NCBI GenBank assembly: GCA_963971405.1
Contig: OZ020489.1
Span: 31,460,290 to 31,524,289 of the forward strand
Source of the DNA: Psococerastis gibbosa
Lineage: Eukaryota; Arthropoda; Insecta; Psocodea; Psocidae
Length of the DNA: 64,000 nt
Reading direction: 5' to 3'
Positions 53,645 through 64,000 of this stretch are shown here, one piece after another. A model generated the notes under the pieces. The model was not told where the DNA came from. It saw nothing but the letters and a program-made list of their open reading frames with translations, and did no database searches. Position 1 is the stretch's first letter; every line of letters begins with the position of its first letter. The position numbers were made by a program, and so were the translations under genes.

Positions 53645-54474
53645 ATGGGTCCAAAATTGATTCGTGAAAACAACTTTCTCCTCATTTCCTTAATTTTCCA
53701 CCGACTGACCTCAGAGAGGGGCCCATGATTAGCATAATCGGGCTTAATTTAGAGATTTAGAGAATAAATAGGCTTACGAGATGCTGTTTAATATTATCAT
53801 ATATACCCGACAATCGCAGCTTTTCGCAGTCACTCAGCTCACAAAACATTGGGCGCGTAGTTTTTGGGAAGAACTCTACCCAGGATGCCCTTCTATTCAT
53901 TAAACGCAGTTGAACAAACCAACCTATTCAATTATTTCCAATATAATAATTTTATTACAGTCGATGCAGATAATATTCACCCTTGGCACAAAAACATCGA
54001 CGTGGCAGACAGAGCAGGGGATTTCAACACAGAAATAATGACAGAAAAGTTCTTACAGAAGATTTCCCGGTACATGCAGCTCTTCTGACAGACGTTACCG
54101 CCATAACTGAAGGCAACAAGCCATTGTGAAGCAGCCAGTGTGAAACGAGTCAAGGTTACATCTGCACATTAGCCTATGAACCATCCCACAGCTTTCATTA
54201 CAAGGCAAATACAGAAAAAGATGGAAAATAAAATAAAACGTTTTTCGGGTCGATTTTTTTTGCAACATGAAACCAAAAAATTGAATGTTTTTATGTTGAA
54301 AAACTCTTTTGATATACATAACTTTAGAGACAACCGGACACACACACTACTCGTTTTCCGAATAAGCCAAATTTCACAGGAATAGTCAAATCAAGTAACA
54401 AAAGTGTGTTACACACTACAGTATCAATCAAAATGTTTAGGAAAACGTCTCCATTCCACTAATTTTTCAATGGT
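53645..54474. other. no gene recognised
   Basis: An open frame at 53864-54088 (74 codons, plus) contains NIDVADRAGDFNTE but has no recognisable domain or splice context. I do not call it a gene. Confidence 0.35.
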
Positions 54475-54478
54475 AGGC

Positions 54479-54537
54479 CCTAATCTCGCTGTATCTACAT
54501 ACTTTTTTTTCTTCAATAAAGACTTTATTATTATTAT
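54479..54537 (+). mobile_element. retroelement 3' end with (TTA)n tail
   Basis: TAATCTCGCTGTATCTACAT, a T tract, CAATAAAGACTTTATTATTA. Same terminus as 13850-13925. Confidence 0.55.
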
Positions 54538-54740
54538 CGATATTTCCTGAAAATGTGATTATGTAAACCTATAAGGTTTTTCTTCTGCGTGAGTCCACTA
54601 AATACGAAATAAAAAATAACAATTATGAATAATCACTTATTGTCTTAATGAATGGGCGGCATATGGGGACGAGGATTTCCTTCAGAGACTTTCACTAGGA
54701 AACCATTGACCAGTCCTCAAGCACAGTATACGTAACTGTT

Positions 54741-55192
54741 GTTGGAACCGCTAGAAGAATTAAGAGTATTTTGTGCATTTTAAAATAATCAGTATTTAAG
54801 GGCTAGTATGGAAACATCCAAGGTGTAGAGCTTGAGGAGCGCCGGACAAGCCTGCATGGAGAAAGGCATTATTATTATCCTTCTTTGTGCAGCAGCGGCC
54901 ACTATTACAATTTGGCTTGTCCTGCTGGAACGGATCAGTCGTGAATGGGGCCTTTAGATAGGTCTTACGTGTTGGAACCGCTAGAAGAATTAAGAGTATT
55001 TTCTGTATTTTAAAATAATCAGAATTTAAGGGCTAGTATGGAAACATCTAAGGTTTTGCCACTGAGGAGCGCCGAACAAACCTGCATGGAGAAAGGCATT
55101 ATTTTTATCCTTCTCTGTGCAGCAACTATTACAATTTTTTATCCTGCTGGAACTGATCAATCATGAATGGGGCCTTTAGATAGGTCTTACGT
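54741..55192. repeat. tandem duplication, unit about 230 bp
   Basis: Units start GTTGGAACCGCTAGAAGAAT at 54741 and 54971. Both end GGCCTTTAGATAGGTCTTAC GT, split here by a space. Point differences and a small deletion in the second unit show some age. Confidence 0.93.
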
Positions 55193-55842
55193 GCCAACTG
55201 AGGTCCTCAGCATGGCATCCAATTCATCATAGCCACCATGCCGGAACATTTAGCCTTGTCCCAAATTCTCGCATATGACAATGTAACGAAATATACTCTT
55301 CACTGCTATTATTATTGACGAATAATTAACTAATCGTGCAGGACCAAGTACCTAATTAAAATCCTCCTAGGCACTACAACCAGCTGAGGGTGCAGTCCTG
55401 AGGACTCGTGAAAGATTCTCTCATTGGACCATTGCACTATTTGGGATGTCGTGGTAGCAACATGCCCTGCAGCTTCGCTTTTCTCTTACCGGCGGAGGTA
55501 AGGTACCCATTAGGGATGAGTGGACCCGGCCCAGGTAGAAAATTTTTCCATTTTATCTCGAGTCACAAACTTACGTTTCATAGCACAACTGTCTATTCGG
55601 GTGCCAAAGTACCTAACAGGCGAATAAAATCTCAAAAGCTTGATTAGCGATTAAAGTAATGCTCAAAATAAGACTTGTACTACAAAATATTGAAGTAATT
55701 TAAAAGCTAGTAAGCTAGGTACTAATAGAAACTATACGTCAGATCAGGCTAAATTAAATTAATAATGGCGTTTATAATAACATTTCAAAATTAAATTTAG
55801 ATACTGTAAGTGCACTAAATTAATTATAAGATATTGTAATTA

Positions 55843-55984
55843 GGCGGGGTTTCCACATACGTCAATGGTCAATGATAAATGTGGTATTGACGTTTTAGCA
55901 GACATTAAAGACATACTAAAAATGTCTGCTACCACGTCAAAACCATATTTACCATCGACCGTTGACGTGTGTGGAAACCCCGCC
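55843..55984. mobile_element. short hairpin MITE (142 bp)
   Basis: The ends are GGCGGGGTTTCCACATACGT and its near-inverse, with TTA on both sides. The core GACATTAAAGACATACTAAA AATGTC (split by a space) and the following CTGCTACCACGTCA are shared with 24565-24706, but the middle arm is different. Confidence 0.9.
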
Positions 55985-55989
55985 TTAAA

Positions 55990-57340
55990 TAAAGTTGATG
56001 ATCGAAGAATACACCTGTTTTTGCTACTTGCATTAAAAAAAATTCTATTATGAAATAACTGAGTGAGTGCTGCAATGAGCAGTGAAGTCAAAAGTCTGAA
56101 TGAGGAGTGCAACGTACGAGTATTCTGTTACACAACGCAAGAATGTGTAATCTCACTAGCCTGCGTTGGCAGGTTAAAAAGAGACGTAAATAACCAAATA
56201 TGGGTGTAAAGGGCTCAGAAAGTCCCCCCCCCCACAATAGGGATGAAAAAATATATATTGAGTTTGATGTATGGGGCAGCCAGCGTCTGCAGCGATATAA
56301 TATCCATTTCAATAAATAATTCATGGTCTGATACAGAGGAGTGGCAAAAAGTTGGCAAAAAACAAATTGGCAGGCGCATGAAAAGTGACTAAACTACGAA
56401 GTAACATTGCTGAAGGCCATATTAATAGGGACAGGTACTGCATATAATAATGTCATGCCTTCAATGACACATTAAACTAGCCAACAGTGTACAATAGAGG
56501 TGTTGAGTCAATTATTGAACCATTTGGTGAAAATACAAGAAATTAATACCTTACTGAATTCAAGATGTGGCCTTGCGGGCGATTGAGCAATAAGCGATTT
56601 CATGCTGACATGGACAAAGGCTGGACGGACACTGCAAGAAATTTCGCGAAATTTCGAACTTAAACTGGATTGAAATCTTTCACTCTACCCCGCGCAAATT
56701 CGCCTGCAGTGAAAGTCCAGCCTAAGGCGCGATCGGGAAAAACTTACCAGGGTTAAAAAATATTTTTGGCGAGCTGAAATGTCCCATCCCTCCTATATAG
56801 GACTCAGGGATGAACGACTGTGGTCTTTATTAAGGACTTCTTTTGGCGAATTGGATTAAGCTTCTAACAATTCATATAGCCATAACTGATGAAATAAAAG
56901 ACCAAATCCATGAAAAGCGTTTAATATTTAATTATGGCACTAATAGCCTAACTGTAAATTTTGCGTAATAAAACTCAATTAAAAGTCCCTAAGGCAAGTT
57001 ACCTGGCTCTCAAGTTGAACGGGAGTAAGAATTTCGTCACATGAAAGGCCAAACAAGTGAAACAACCCTAGTACCCGTAGGCTACGGCTAATTTCACGAC
57101 AGATCTACTGTTAAAAAGGCTCAATTTAGATTCCATTTCATTAATATATTTCTAAAATCATTGTCCAAAATTTTAACCAGCTTCTTTCTTTTTCGGGGGG
57201 CTTCGACCATCAACGGAAATCCGATGCATTGGAACAGGGTAAAATTTGGCAACAGTCCCTCGTAATTAACTATCCGACAGTTGATCGAAGTCTCGCTTAA
57301 AAGGGCAAGGAGAAGATTTCTTAAATAGGTAATAAATTAG
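55990..57340. other. no gene recognised
   Basis: AT-rich; no exon or repeat match noticed apart from a short C tract near 56225. Confidence 0.4.
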
Positions 57341-57342
57341 CG

Positions 57343-57402
57343 GGATTCGAACAGATGTCGTGGATCATTAGCTTACGCTGAGCCACAGGGGCCGGTAATA
57401 CT
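57343..57402 (-). mobile_element. tRNA-like SINE head
   Basis: The minus strand reads CCCCTGTGGCTCAGCGTAAG (A-box-like), then TGTTCGAATCCCGCTAAT (B box). No acceptor-stem closure is visible, so a functional tRNA is unlikely. Confidence 0.5.
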
Positions 57403-58009
57403 TGTTTCTAAATTTGCCTTTCAGATTTTTACGTTAACTAAAAAACTGAATACTGATCTTGAGGCTAATGAATGTTATAATTTTCCAGTTTGGTTGGCAT
57501 TATTTTTGGAGCCTACCATTTTAAGTCAATTTGGCTTGGCTGGAGCCCTGGAAGGACTAAATAATTGCTTTGTAATGAGGTTGGTAGTTTTAGAAGACAT
57601 TCCAGGAGAAGAGCACGTACAGCAATCAATGGGGAAGTTGACGAGTTGAAAAGATAAGAAACTGCGGAAGTAAATTAAATTCTTCAGTCCCTGATTTGAA
57701 GAGTGTGCCGAAGCACTCCCCCAGCAACAGGTTATACCAGAAACAAGAACTTCGGAGTTTTTGGAGAAAAAAGAAAAATCATCCACTTCCCCACACGCCA
57801 CCAGTCCACAAGTTCAAATCACAAATTCCCTGGCCTTAGGGATATACGAAAAAAAACCTAGTACTTCAAAAAGTATGAAAACGAACCAACTATTTGTGAT
57901 CAACTTCAGGTGAAGTACAACCAACTACTCACTTAATTTCTATGCAGAGTTAGGTAATGTGCACGGTAGTCTAAGACAAAAGACAATCCTTAAGAAGTGT
58001 TATTGGTAT

Positions 58010-58165
58010 AGTAAAACTACGCTGAGTTAAGCTAAATGCCACAGCAGAAAAATCACGGTAAGTCGACTGAGGCATACTGAGTAAGTGTTATAAATAATTA
58101 ATAAGAAGACTGTTCATCACGTAACTTCAGTGACGTGTATGGGGTCAACTCAGCGTAGTTTTACT
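58010..58165. mobile_element. short MITE with 18-bp terminal inverted repeats
   Basis: GTAAAACTACGCTGAGTT (58011-58028) is matched by AACTCAGCGTAGTTTTAC (58147-58164). There is no coding capacity. It belongs to a family different from the GGCGG MITEs. Confidence 0.8.
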
Positions 58166-58169
58166 TCTT

Positions 58170-59490
58170 CAAGCTACAGACGGCTGGCTTGTTGGCAGCA
58201 ACATGTGGCATCGATGCCTCCACTTACTTACTTACTCCCCTCGTAAACTAATGAACTGCATAGCGTATTCGATTGCCATACTGTTTGCGCAGGTGTGACC
58301 TTATCCCACAAACAAACAAACAAAATTGCCTACTAGTACTAACAGGACACATATACAGACGGTAAAAATAATTTTGACATCCTCTGAATATAATAAAACT
58401 CGAATTACCCGAATAAATTAGGAGCGGACCCAATTCGGATAATTAGATATTCGAATTATTGGAGTTTTTCCAAAAAGGATAAAATGTTGTCAAAAATTTC
58501 GGTACTGTACTAATACCTTTTTTATTAAATGAGTATAGAAACTCAAAAGAAAGTAAGAGGTTTACAGAACATCACGTTCAAAGTAACAATAAGCTATTTG
58601 ACTGATTTCATCACACATTTTTTGGCATCCCCTAAATTAATATCGTAGTCTGAAAACGACTCGGATGATTGGAGTTCTAGTTCTACTAAGCTATATTAAT
58701 AATGGTAAAATTACTACAGCAAAGTTCCCACCTTAAAGATGACGTTAACTCAATAAAAACCAAACAATAACAGGAGCGGTAACAATAGCAATGGTCATAA
58801 AACATGACAACTCTCATGGCACGGGCAGAATTATCCCGGGAATTTGGCCAGAATTTGCAACCAATTGTTTCAAAATTTGAAAAGGGGCCAACAGCGTGTG
58901 TAACCAAGCAACAACAATAATGGACACTAGAAAATACCAGTTGACATCGCCGAATTGAAATCAACGAAATATTCGTATTATATGAACTACAAATTCGCAC
59001 AATTTGAAATTCACCACGCACAAACACTGCTAATATATCGGCAACCGACTCTCAAAATTTCGAGCTCAGCTCTCCGAACACGCTGACAATCGCAACAACA
59101 CTGACTTTATTTTCGGCCGTTCGCGTAGCAAATTGTCAACACGCTCATACTCAATAAGCTAAACAGAGTGAATTCCTCACGCTTAGAAGAACGCGGTTAT
59201 GGCGTGAACGCCATAAGAACGTGTTTTGGTGGGAATTGGTCTGGAGTGAACATACTAGAATAATGTTGTCTGGGTACTTGGTATATTTTCAGATACCTAC
59301 TGGAGGGGTTTTCTTATGTTGCAAATTGTTAATGTCTGTAGATGTGAAAGATTAAAATTGTAAATGAAGCGACGATGTAGAGTAAGGTGGAGATCAAGCC
59401 CACTAGTAAACGTAGGAAAGAATAAAAGCACACAAAGCTCAAGGTGAAAAGATTACTTATGTGGGTAATATAGATGGACTTCGCCTACTT
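58170..59490. other. no gene recognised
   Basis: No supported exon or mobile element. A weak inverted ACGCGGTTATGGCGTGAACG/CCATAAGAACGTG phrase lies near 59200. Confidence 0.35.
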
Positions 59491-59494
59491 ATAT

Positions 59495-59900
59495 ATTTTT
59501 GCCTTCCAATTTATACGTAGTATAAGGAAAGCTTTGCGATGGTCAAAGTTTTCGATTCCGAGATTTTAACGGATTTACACGTTTTGAGGTCCCAGGATCA
59601 CAAAAAAGTAGTTTTTACGAAAAGTCTGTCTGCTGGTCTGCCTGTCTGTTCGTCGATTTGGGGGCCAACCAATCGATGGATTTTGGTGAAATTTGGTATG
59701 CAGGTTCACAAAAATCATATCTCGGGATTATGTTTTCTATTTTGGGCTAGCTCAATTTTGAGAGATTTGATCCCCCGCTCAAAAACGGCTCCAACTATTA
59801 TTTTTAAATTCACATATATTGTAAATGTTATTAGTGTTAACAAAATCCACTGGGTCGCTCCCACCCTGAAAGTTTGGTTCTGGGAGAAAATAAATATGTT
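59495..59900 (+). repeat. R1 repeat, 5' half
   Basis: CTTCCAATTTATACGTAGTA, CGATTCCGAGATTTTAACGG, a short degenerate TCTG tract, TCGTCGATTTGGGGGCCAAC and CGGCTCCAACTATTATTTTT. The 3' half is absent. Confidence 0.82.
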
Positions 59901-60074
59901 CATGCGAAAATGTCCACTGCTGCACGTGAGAGTTAACTGCGCATATCGTGCTTTTTCCTCATTATTGAAATATCGTATGTTATCATATCAAAATTATAGA
60001 GGCACAGAGTACCTAATTACCTTTGTGGAAATCCTCGAAAGGAAGACATGGACAAATGGATGGAAGGTGTGGAA

Positions 60075-60155
60075 ACTAAGAGGGCAACGAATTTGGTGCT
60101 GTGGGCAACATACCACCCCGGCAAGGTGGGGACTCGTGTTCGAATCCGTCCATTT
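60075..60155 (+). mobile_element. tRNA-like SINE head (plus strand)
   Basis: GGTGCTGTGGGCAACATACC followed by CGTGTTCGAATCCGTCCATT gives a B box at tRNA-like spacing. There is no full cloverleaf. Confidence 0.4.
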
Positions 60156-60517
60156 TTCCATTACTTTCTTTCTCTCACTCATTATTGAAGGGGTACAGGC
60201 ACTAAGCATATGCATTATAATATCAAATCGTACTCGTCAGATGTGAGTTGTGCAAGTACGTAAGAAAACATTCTAGAAAAGCAACAGTTTCATAATTAAT
60301 TAAATGACACCATAACAGTCCCTGTTCACTAGACGGCACCATTACCAACAGCTGTTGATGATATACAGCACTGTTAGTGTCAACAAATAACCAGCTTTAT
60401 GTACAACAGAAATTCCAGAAAGATTGCAAATGAAAGCCAATATTTTAAAATTAGATAAATCGCCAAAATGTTTCGAGTATCAAGTCAGCATCGACATCTG
60501 AGAGAAATGCCGCACAC

Positions 60518-60868
60518 TAAGAGTGTACAGCTCGTAGGAAATTGGCAGCCCGAGATTTAATATTTTTCATTTAAATAACTAAGCATGTTATTAAAGATTT
60601 GGCTCATCAAGGTTGTAGAAGACTACTTCATGCATCACATTATAAGATATTTTTAATTTTCGAAATTGTAGTTTTTTCAGAAACATGCAAATATTTTATG
60701 AACAATAACAATATCGATTTTATAAAAAAACTACAATTTCGAAAACTAAAAAGTAGTCTTCAACAACTTTGATGAGGCAAATCTTTAGTATCATGCTTAG
60801 TTAATTAAATAAAAAATAAAAAGTATTAAATTTCGGGCTGCCGCTTTCCCACGGGCAGTACACTCTTA
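60518..60868. mobile_element. fold-back element, family FB2
   Basis: TAAGAGTGTACAGCTCGTAG at the left and CGGGCAGTACACTCTTA at the right. Inner inverted segments are GCAGCCCGAGATTTAATATT / AAGTATTAAATTTCGGGCTG and AAATTGTAGTTTTTT / AAAAAACTACAATTT. Related to 35255-35655. Confidence 0.88.
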
Positions 60869-60904
60869 ATAATTTAAGAAAGATAAACCTACGAAAAGGT
60901 AGAA

Positions 60905-61160
60905 CACATGTTATGTCCCGCGTATGGGTCAAGCCGCGAGGGACGGACTCGCATTTACCATTCGTCAAAGATTGGGGGGTCTCAGTCACGGATGAGTTGG
61001 AAACTGACCTTCGCGAGTTGGGAGTCCGTAGATGGTGGAGTGTTGTACAATACCGAGATGACTGGAGGAGTGAGATGTCGAGCAGGCTAAAGCTCATCAA
61101 GGGCTATTATGAAAGTTCATCACGGGCTGTAGAGCCAGAAGAAGAAGAAAGAAAAAGTCA
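60905..61160 (+). pseudogene. LINE ORF C-terminal fragment with (GAA)n tail
   Basis: The plus strand encodes a KPRGTDSHLPFVKDWG then LETDLRELGVRRWWSVVQYR DDW segment (split by a space). It ends in an EPEEEE run from AGCCAGAAGAAGAAGAAAG. The inverse of the same region occurs at 62985-63080. Confidence 0.65.
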
Positions 61161-61304
61161 CGGAAGTAAGGGACACTACGGCGATGACCTTGAACTAGGG
61201 GTATCATCGCAATGCCTTATACAAGGGACTTGGACGGTCTAGTGACAATTTAGGAGTAGCTAAGTTTGTGCTGTACCTCGACCAGATATTGGCCTAGTGG
61301 TCGT

Positions 61305-61442
61305 AATCATGGCCGTGCCCAAAGAGGTCCGGACCCCCCCCCCCCCCCGAAATAATTTTTTCATGTAAGCCTGTACTGTTTGAAGAATTCATCTAGTAAT
61401 TCATTAATAAATTTCGTTAAAAATCAAAACCTGGGCACGGCC
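61305..61442. repeat. poly-C-containing repeat with short inverted ends
   Basis: CATGGCCGTGCCCA at the left and TGGGCACGGCC at the right, with a C tract (61326-61342) after GAGGTCCGGA. Possible small element. Confidence 0.5.
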
Positions 61443-61700
61443 TTGGTCGTAATCTATATATATATATATATATATAAATGTTATGTTGGTTTGTGTACGC
61501 TTCAAAAACTCAAAAAGTTCTGCACCGATCGAGCTGAAATTTTAGCATGATATATAATCCGCATCAAGGATTTTTTTATCTAATTGTTGCATCAGTCACA
61601 TATCCGCGACCGCGAAAAAAAAAAACGAGGAAAACAAGTCATGCGAGCCCCGAAGGGGCGAGCTGCGTAATTTTCAATAGAACCACGTTAGCTCCGCTTG
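61443..61700 (+). repeat. (TA)n plus conserved repeat segment
   Basis: A (TA)n run (61446-61474) leads into GTTATGTTGGTTTGTGTACG, CACCGATCGAGCTGAAATTT and ATGCGAGCCCCGAAGGGGCG. Segments with CCGAT...GAAATTT also occur in R1. It is probably part of a non-coding mobile element. Confidence 0.4.
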
Positions 61701-61704
61701 TAAA

Positions 61705-62980
61705 TATATAAAATTTAAAAGCTCCCACATGGGCTAAATCCGGAAAATGAAAACGGAAAGAATGGACGGGGATATAGGAAATCAATAACTGGCTCATTAC
61801 TCTAAGATCGACATTTCCTGTAAATTTGATTACATACACCCTTAAGGGGTTTCCCCTCGGGCTGTCTCTTAATTACAACTGTATTTATCTACAATTACCG
61901 TACGGTGCTGCCATCTAACGTATTCACCACATAACAAAGTTGCCCATTATAGGGCATGACTGATAGTTTTCCATCACTATATAAACGATCCCAGGGCAAA
62001 TGCATTAATCAAAAAGTCGATTGGCAAATGATTACAGAGTTATTTGGATAGAGCCATTAAGATAAGAGATAAACAACACATTAGGTCCCATACAAGGAGA
62101 ACTCATATGAATAGAAATCACCACAGACCATACAAGGCGAAACTTTTAATTCAACTAAGGTAGTGTGGCAATTATAAACAATTTAGTCGGGTTTAATTGT
62201 TATCTTTGGCGCCAAACATGTCTTATTTAGGTTACTTCTCCCATGTGAAGCGGCTAAACTTTTCGTACCTAAAATGGCGCTGGTTGCCTTATTAACGTAT
62301 GTTTTCGTCCGTTTTTAAAATCTCCCAGAATTTTTTAAAAACTGTTTTCCACTATTCATGAAATCGTAAGTCTTTTTTGCATTTAAAATGGGTAACAAAA
62401 ATGTCACATGAATTTTTAATTAGTCATAAATGGCTCTGGTTTAAAATGTAAAAGATTGAAAATGATATTTAAAAAAAAAAAAAAAAATGACCTGAAGAAG
62501 AGACGAAAAGCATCCAAGACATCATTAAGAAGAAGCTTGTCCTACCATTATCAGTTTTTATGTTTACAAACTCAAATGTCACAGAAAAAATTAATTGCAG
62601 AGTCATCAATGGGATCGAATAATGTAAAAGAAATGTTGCTCCACATATTGATCACGTAGTATGTGGCTGTCACTAACACAATTATTTGGTGTTTTGTAAG
62701 GTAGGGACCTAACCTAACCTTTTTTCCAACGTTAAGCAGGTTAAGCAGCCTAATTCAAAGGAAAGTCTATGTGTCCAACTGTGAACGAAGCTGCTATGAA
62801 ACAATGTGCAAGTAGGCGTCTCAATCACCCATTGTTAGGAACCAAATAGATTTGAAAAGAGATGAAAAATAATTAATTACGCTACACCATCCCACCACTT
62901 CTAACCTCCATTACCAACGCTTTCTTATGGGATGCCTAGATGACACGTTCAATTTTTTAAAATGTTTTAACATCTACTTC
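61705..62980. other. no gene recognised
   Basis: AT-rich; an A tract near 62470. No exon or repeat match noticed. Confidence 0.4.
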
Positions 62981-62984
62981 TGGC

Positions 62985-63080
62985 TCTTCATCCCTTGATG
63001 AGCATTGGCCTGTTCGACAACACCCCTCCAGTCATCTCGGCTTTGTATAACGCTCCACCATCTACAGACTCCCAACTCGC
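62985..63080 (-). mobile_element. LINE fragment, inverse of the 61.0 kb copy
   Basis: The minus strand reads GCGAGTTGGGAGTCTGTAGA, TGGTGGAGCGTTATACAAAG and CGAGATGACTGGAGGGGTGT, colinear with 61010-61080. Confidence 0.75.
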
Positions 63081-63244
63081 GAACATAAATAAATAAATAA
63101 GCTTATGAGTTGCCAAAAGACAAAGTCAAAAAACGACATCACTTACAATTTAAAACATAAAACAACACCCGAGAAACAAGCAGTCAAATTGAAAAGGAGA
63201 AAAAAAAGCATCTTATCGATTTGTCAAACGGATAACACGGCTAA

Positions 63245-63462
63245 GGCGGCTATTCCACCGACGTCGTTTTTCATTGTGCATGTGCATGACGTGGTAGCAG
63301 ACATCATTAATAAGTCTCTACCATATTATAACTAAATTTATAATAGATAAGTTAAGTATCTACATTATAGTCTCCTTAAAATATGGCAGAGACTTATTAA
63401 TGACGTCTGCTACCACGTCATGCACATGCACAATGAAAAACGACGTCTGTGGAATAGCCGCC
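63245..63462. mobile_element. hairpin MITE with second palindrome at its centre
   Basis: The ends are GGCGGCTATTCCACCGACGT and its near-inverse, with TAA on both sides. The arms carry CGTTTTTCATTGTGCATGTG and the core GACGTGGTAGCAGACATCAT. The centre matches that of 13297-13563. Confidence 0.9.
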
Positions 63463-63546
63463 TAAAGTGATATTCCGTTACCATATCCATCCCATTGTCC
63501 CCAAGGCCTAAAGGGTAGCTCGGGGCGCTAAAATATCCTGTCTTCC

Positions 63547-63565
63547 CAAATTTGACACTCAATGA

Positions 63566-63599
<34 letters not shown>
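63547..63599. repeat. long poly-A tract
   Basis: A run of about 30 or more A after TTTGACACTCAATGAC. Either a microsatellite or the tail of an old retrocopy. Confidence 0.7.
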
Positions 63600-63679
63600 G
63601 CTAAAAAGAATAAAACATAAAAACACAAAAACATTGAACTGTACTGCACAATAGTAGAAAATACGTAAAACCATACTAG

Positions 63680-64000
63680 TTCCGAATGTTTTTTTTTTTT
63701 TTCGTGTCCAAGCGCGTCCAAAACTGGGCGAAATTCATAGCCGCCACATTGGCCTCCCACAGGTCTTCAGGTGTGCAGCGGTGGGGGCAAAGGCTGCACA
63801 GGAACAGGTTCTAAATCTTGGCGCTGGCCGCATGCGCAGAGGGTGTCATTTTCATCGAGCTGACCCTATCTAGCCCTGTTGGTCTTCGTACGGGCCGCAC
63901 CAGAGCGTATTTGGTTTAGGGTCGCCCATGTCCGCCAGTCGAGATTGTCGAGTTTTTTTACTATTCCCCCTGGGGAGACACAGCGCGACGCCGCACTAGA
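63680..64000 (-). pseudogene. LINE ORF2 C-terminus with 3' A tract, degenerate
   Basis: The minus strand encodes LDNLDWRTWATLNQIRSG, then a TLCACGQRQD zinc-knuckle-like segment, then in another frame CTPEDLWEANVAAMNFAQFW. This is the usual C-terminal layout of jockey/R1-type LINE proteins. An in-frame TAG and a frameshift break it. An A run follows on the minus strand. The 5' part runs out of the window. Confidence 0.75.

Noticed and set aside
53864..54088. 74-codon plus-strand frame with DADNIHPWHKNIDVADRAGD
   Set aside because: It has protein-like composition but no recognised family and no supporting exons, so it is mentioned only as an unannotated stretch.
57343..57402. Possible functional tRNA gene
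   Set aside because: A and B boxes are present, but the acceptor stem and full cloverleaf do not form.
57526..57801. 91-codon minus-strand frame
   Set aside because: Ordinary composition, no motif, and no flanking splice sites that extend it. It could be chance.
59539..60246. 235-codon plus-strand open frame
   Set aside because: The first part is R1 repeat sequence, which is non-coding in all other copies, and the rest runs through a tRNA-like SINE head. No protein motif.

Overview
This window is nuclear DNA of an arthropod (probably an insect, species not determinable). It has spliced genes with GT-AG introns, an AT-rich background, and very dense transposable-element content. Nothing is bacterial, and there are no operons or ribosome binding sites. 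Only two host genes can be supported, both on the minus strand.

Host gene 1 (about 6.4-16.2 kb, minus) was rebuilt from splice sites and codon phase. It has eleven coding exons, 390 codons including the stop, and an open 5' end. It encodes a low-complexity protein: RGG boxes, then a Pro/Gln segment, then a Ser/Tyr/Gly/Gln-rich tail ending in KYPTY. Three to four RGG exons look like tandem duplicates. Host gene 2 (24.2-34.6 kb, minus) is a complete five-exon TLDc-domain gene of 237 aa, the short-isoform type of the OXR1/NCOA7/mustard family, implicated in oxidative-stress resistance and V-ATPase interaction.

Between them (18.17-22.41 kb, minus) sits a Ty3/gypsy retrotransposon with identical 186-bp LTRs, a 5-bp target duplication, a tRNA-Ser-type primer binding site and a polypurine tract. 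The central, catalytic part of its reverse transcriptase is deleted. From 37.1 to 42.2 kb lies a cluster of copies of a roughly 0.85-kb (TCTG)n-containing repeat (called R1 here). An intact, GC-rich mariner (40.06-41.37 kb) has jumped into one copy.

The rest is mostly non-autonomous elements. There are hairpin MITEs with GGCGG termini, tRNA-like SINEs, LINE 3' ends with GAA tails, fold-back elements, and a 209-bp Penelope-like insertion with a hammerhead-ribozyme-like core and a 13-bp target duplication. There are also several tandem duplications.

The most unusual signal is in the GGCGG hairpin MITEs. They share terminal sequence and a central core, but have unrelated yet self-complementary middle arms. 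Several are nested in one another at the same loop position, which suggests arm replacement and composite amplification. Stretches from about 42.5 to 64 kb hold no host gene that I can support.
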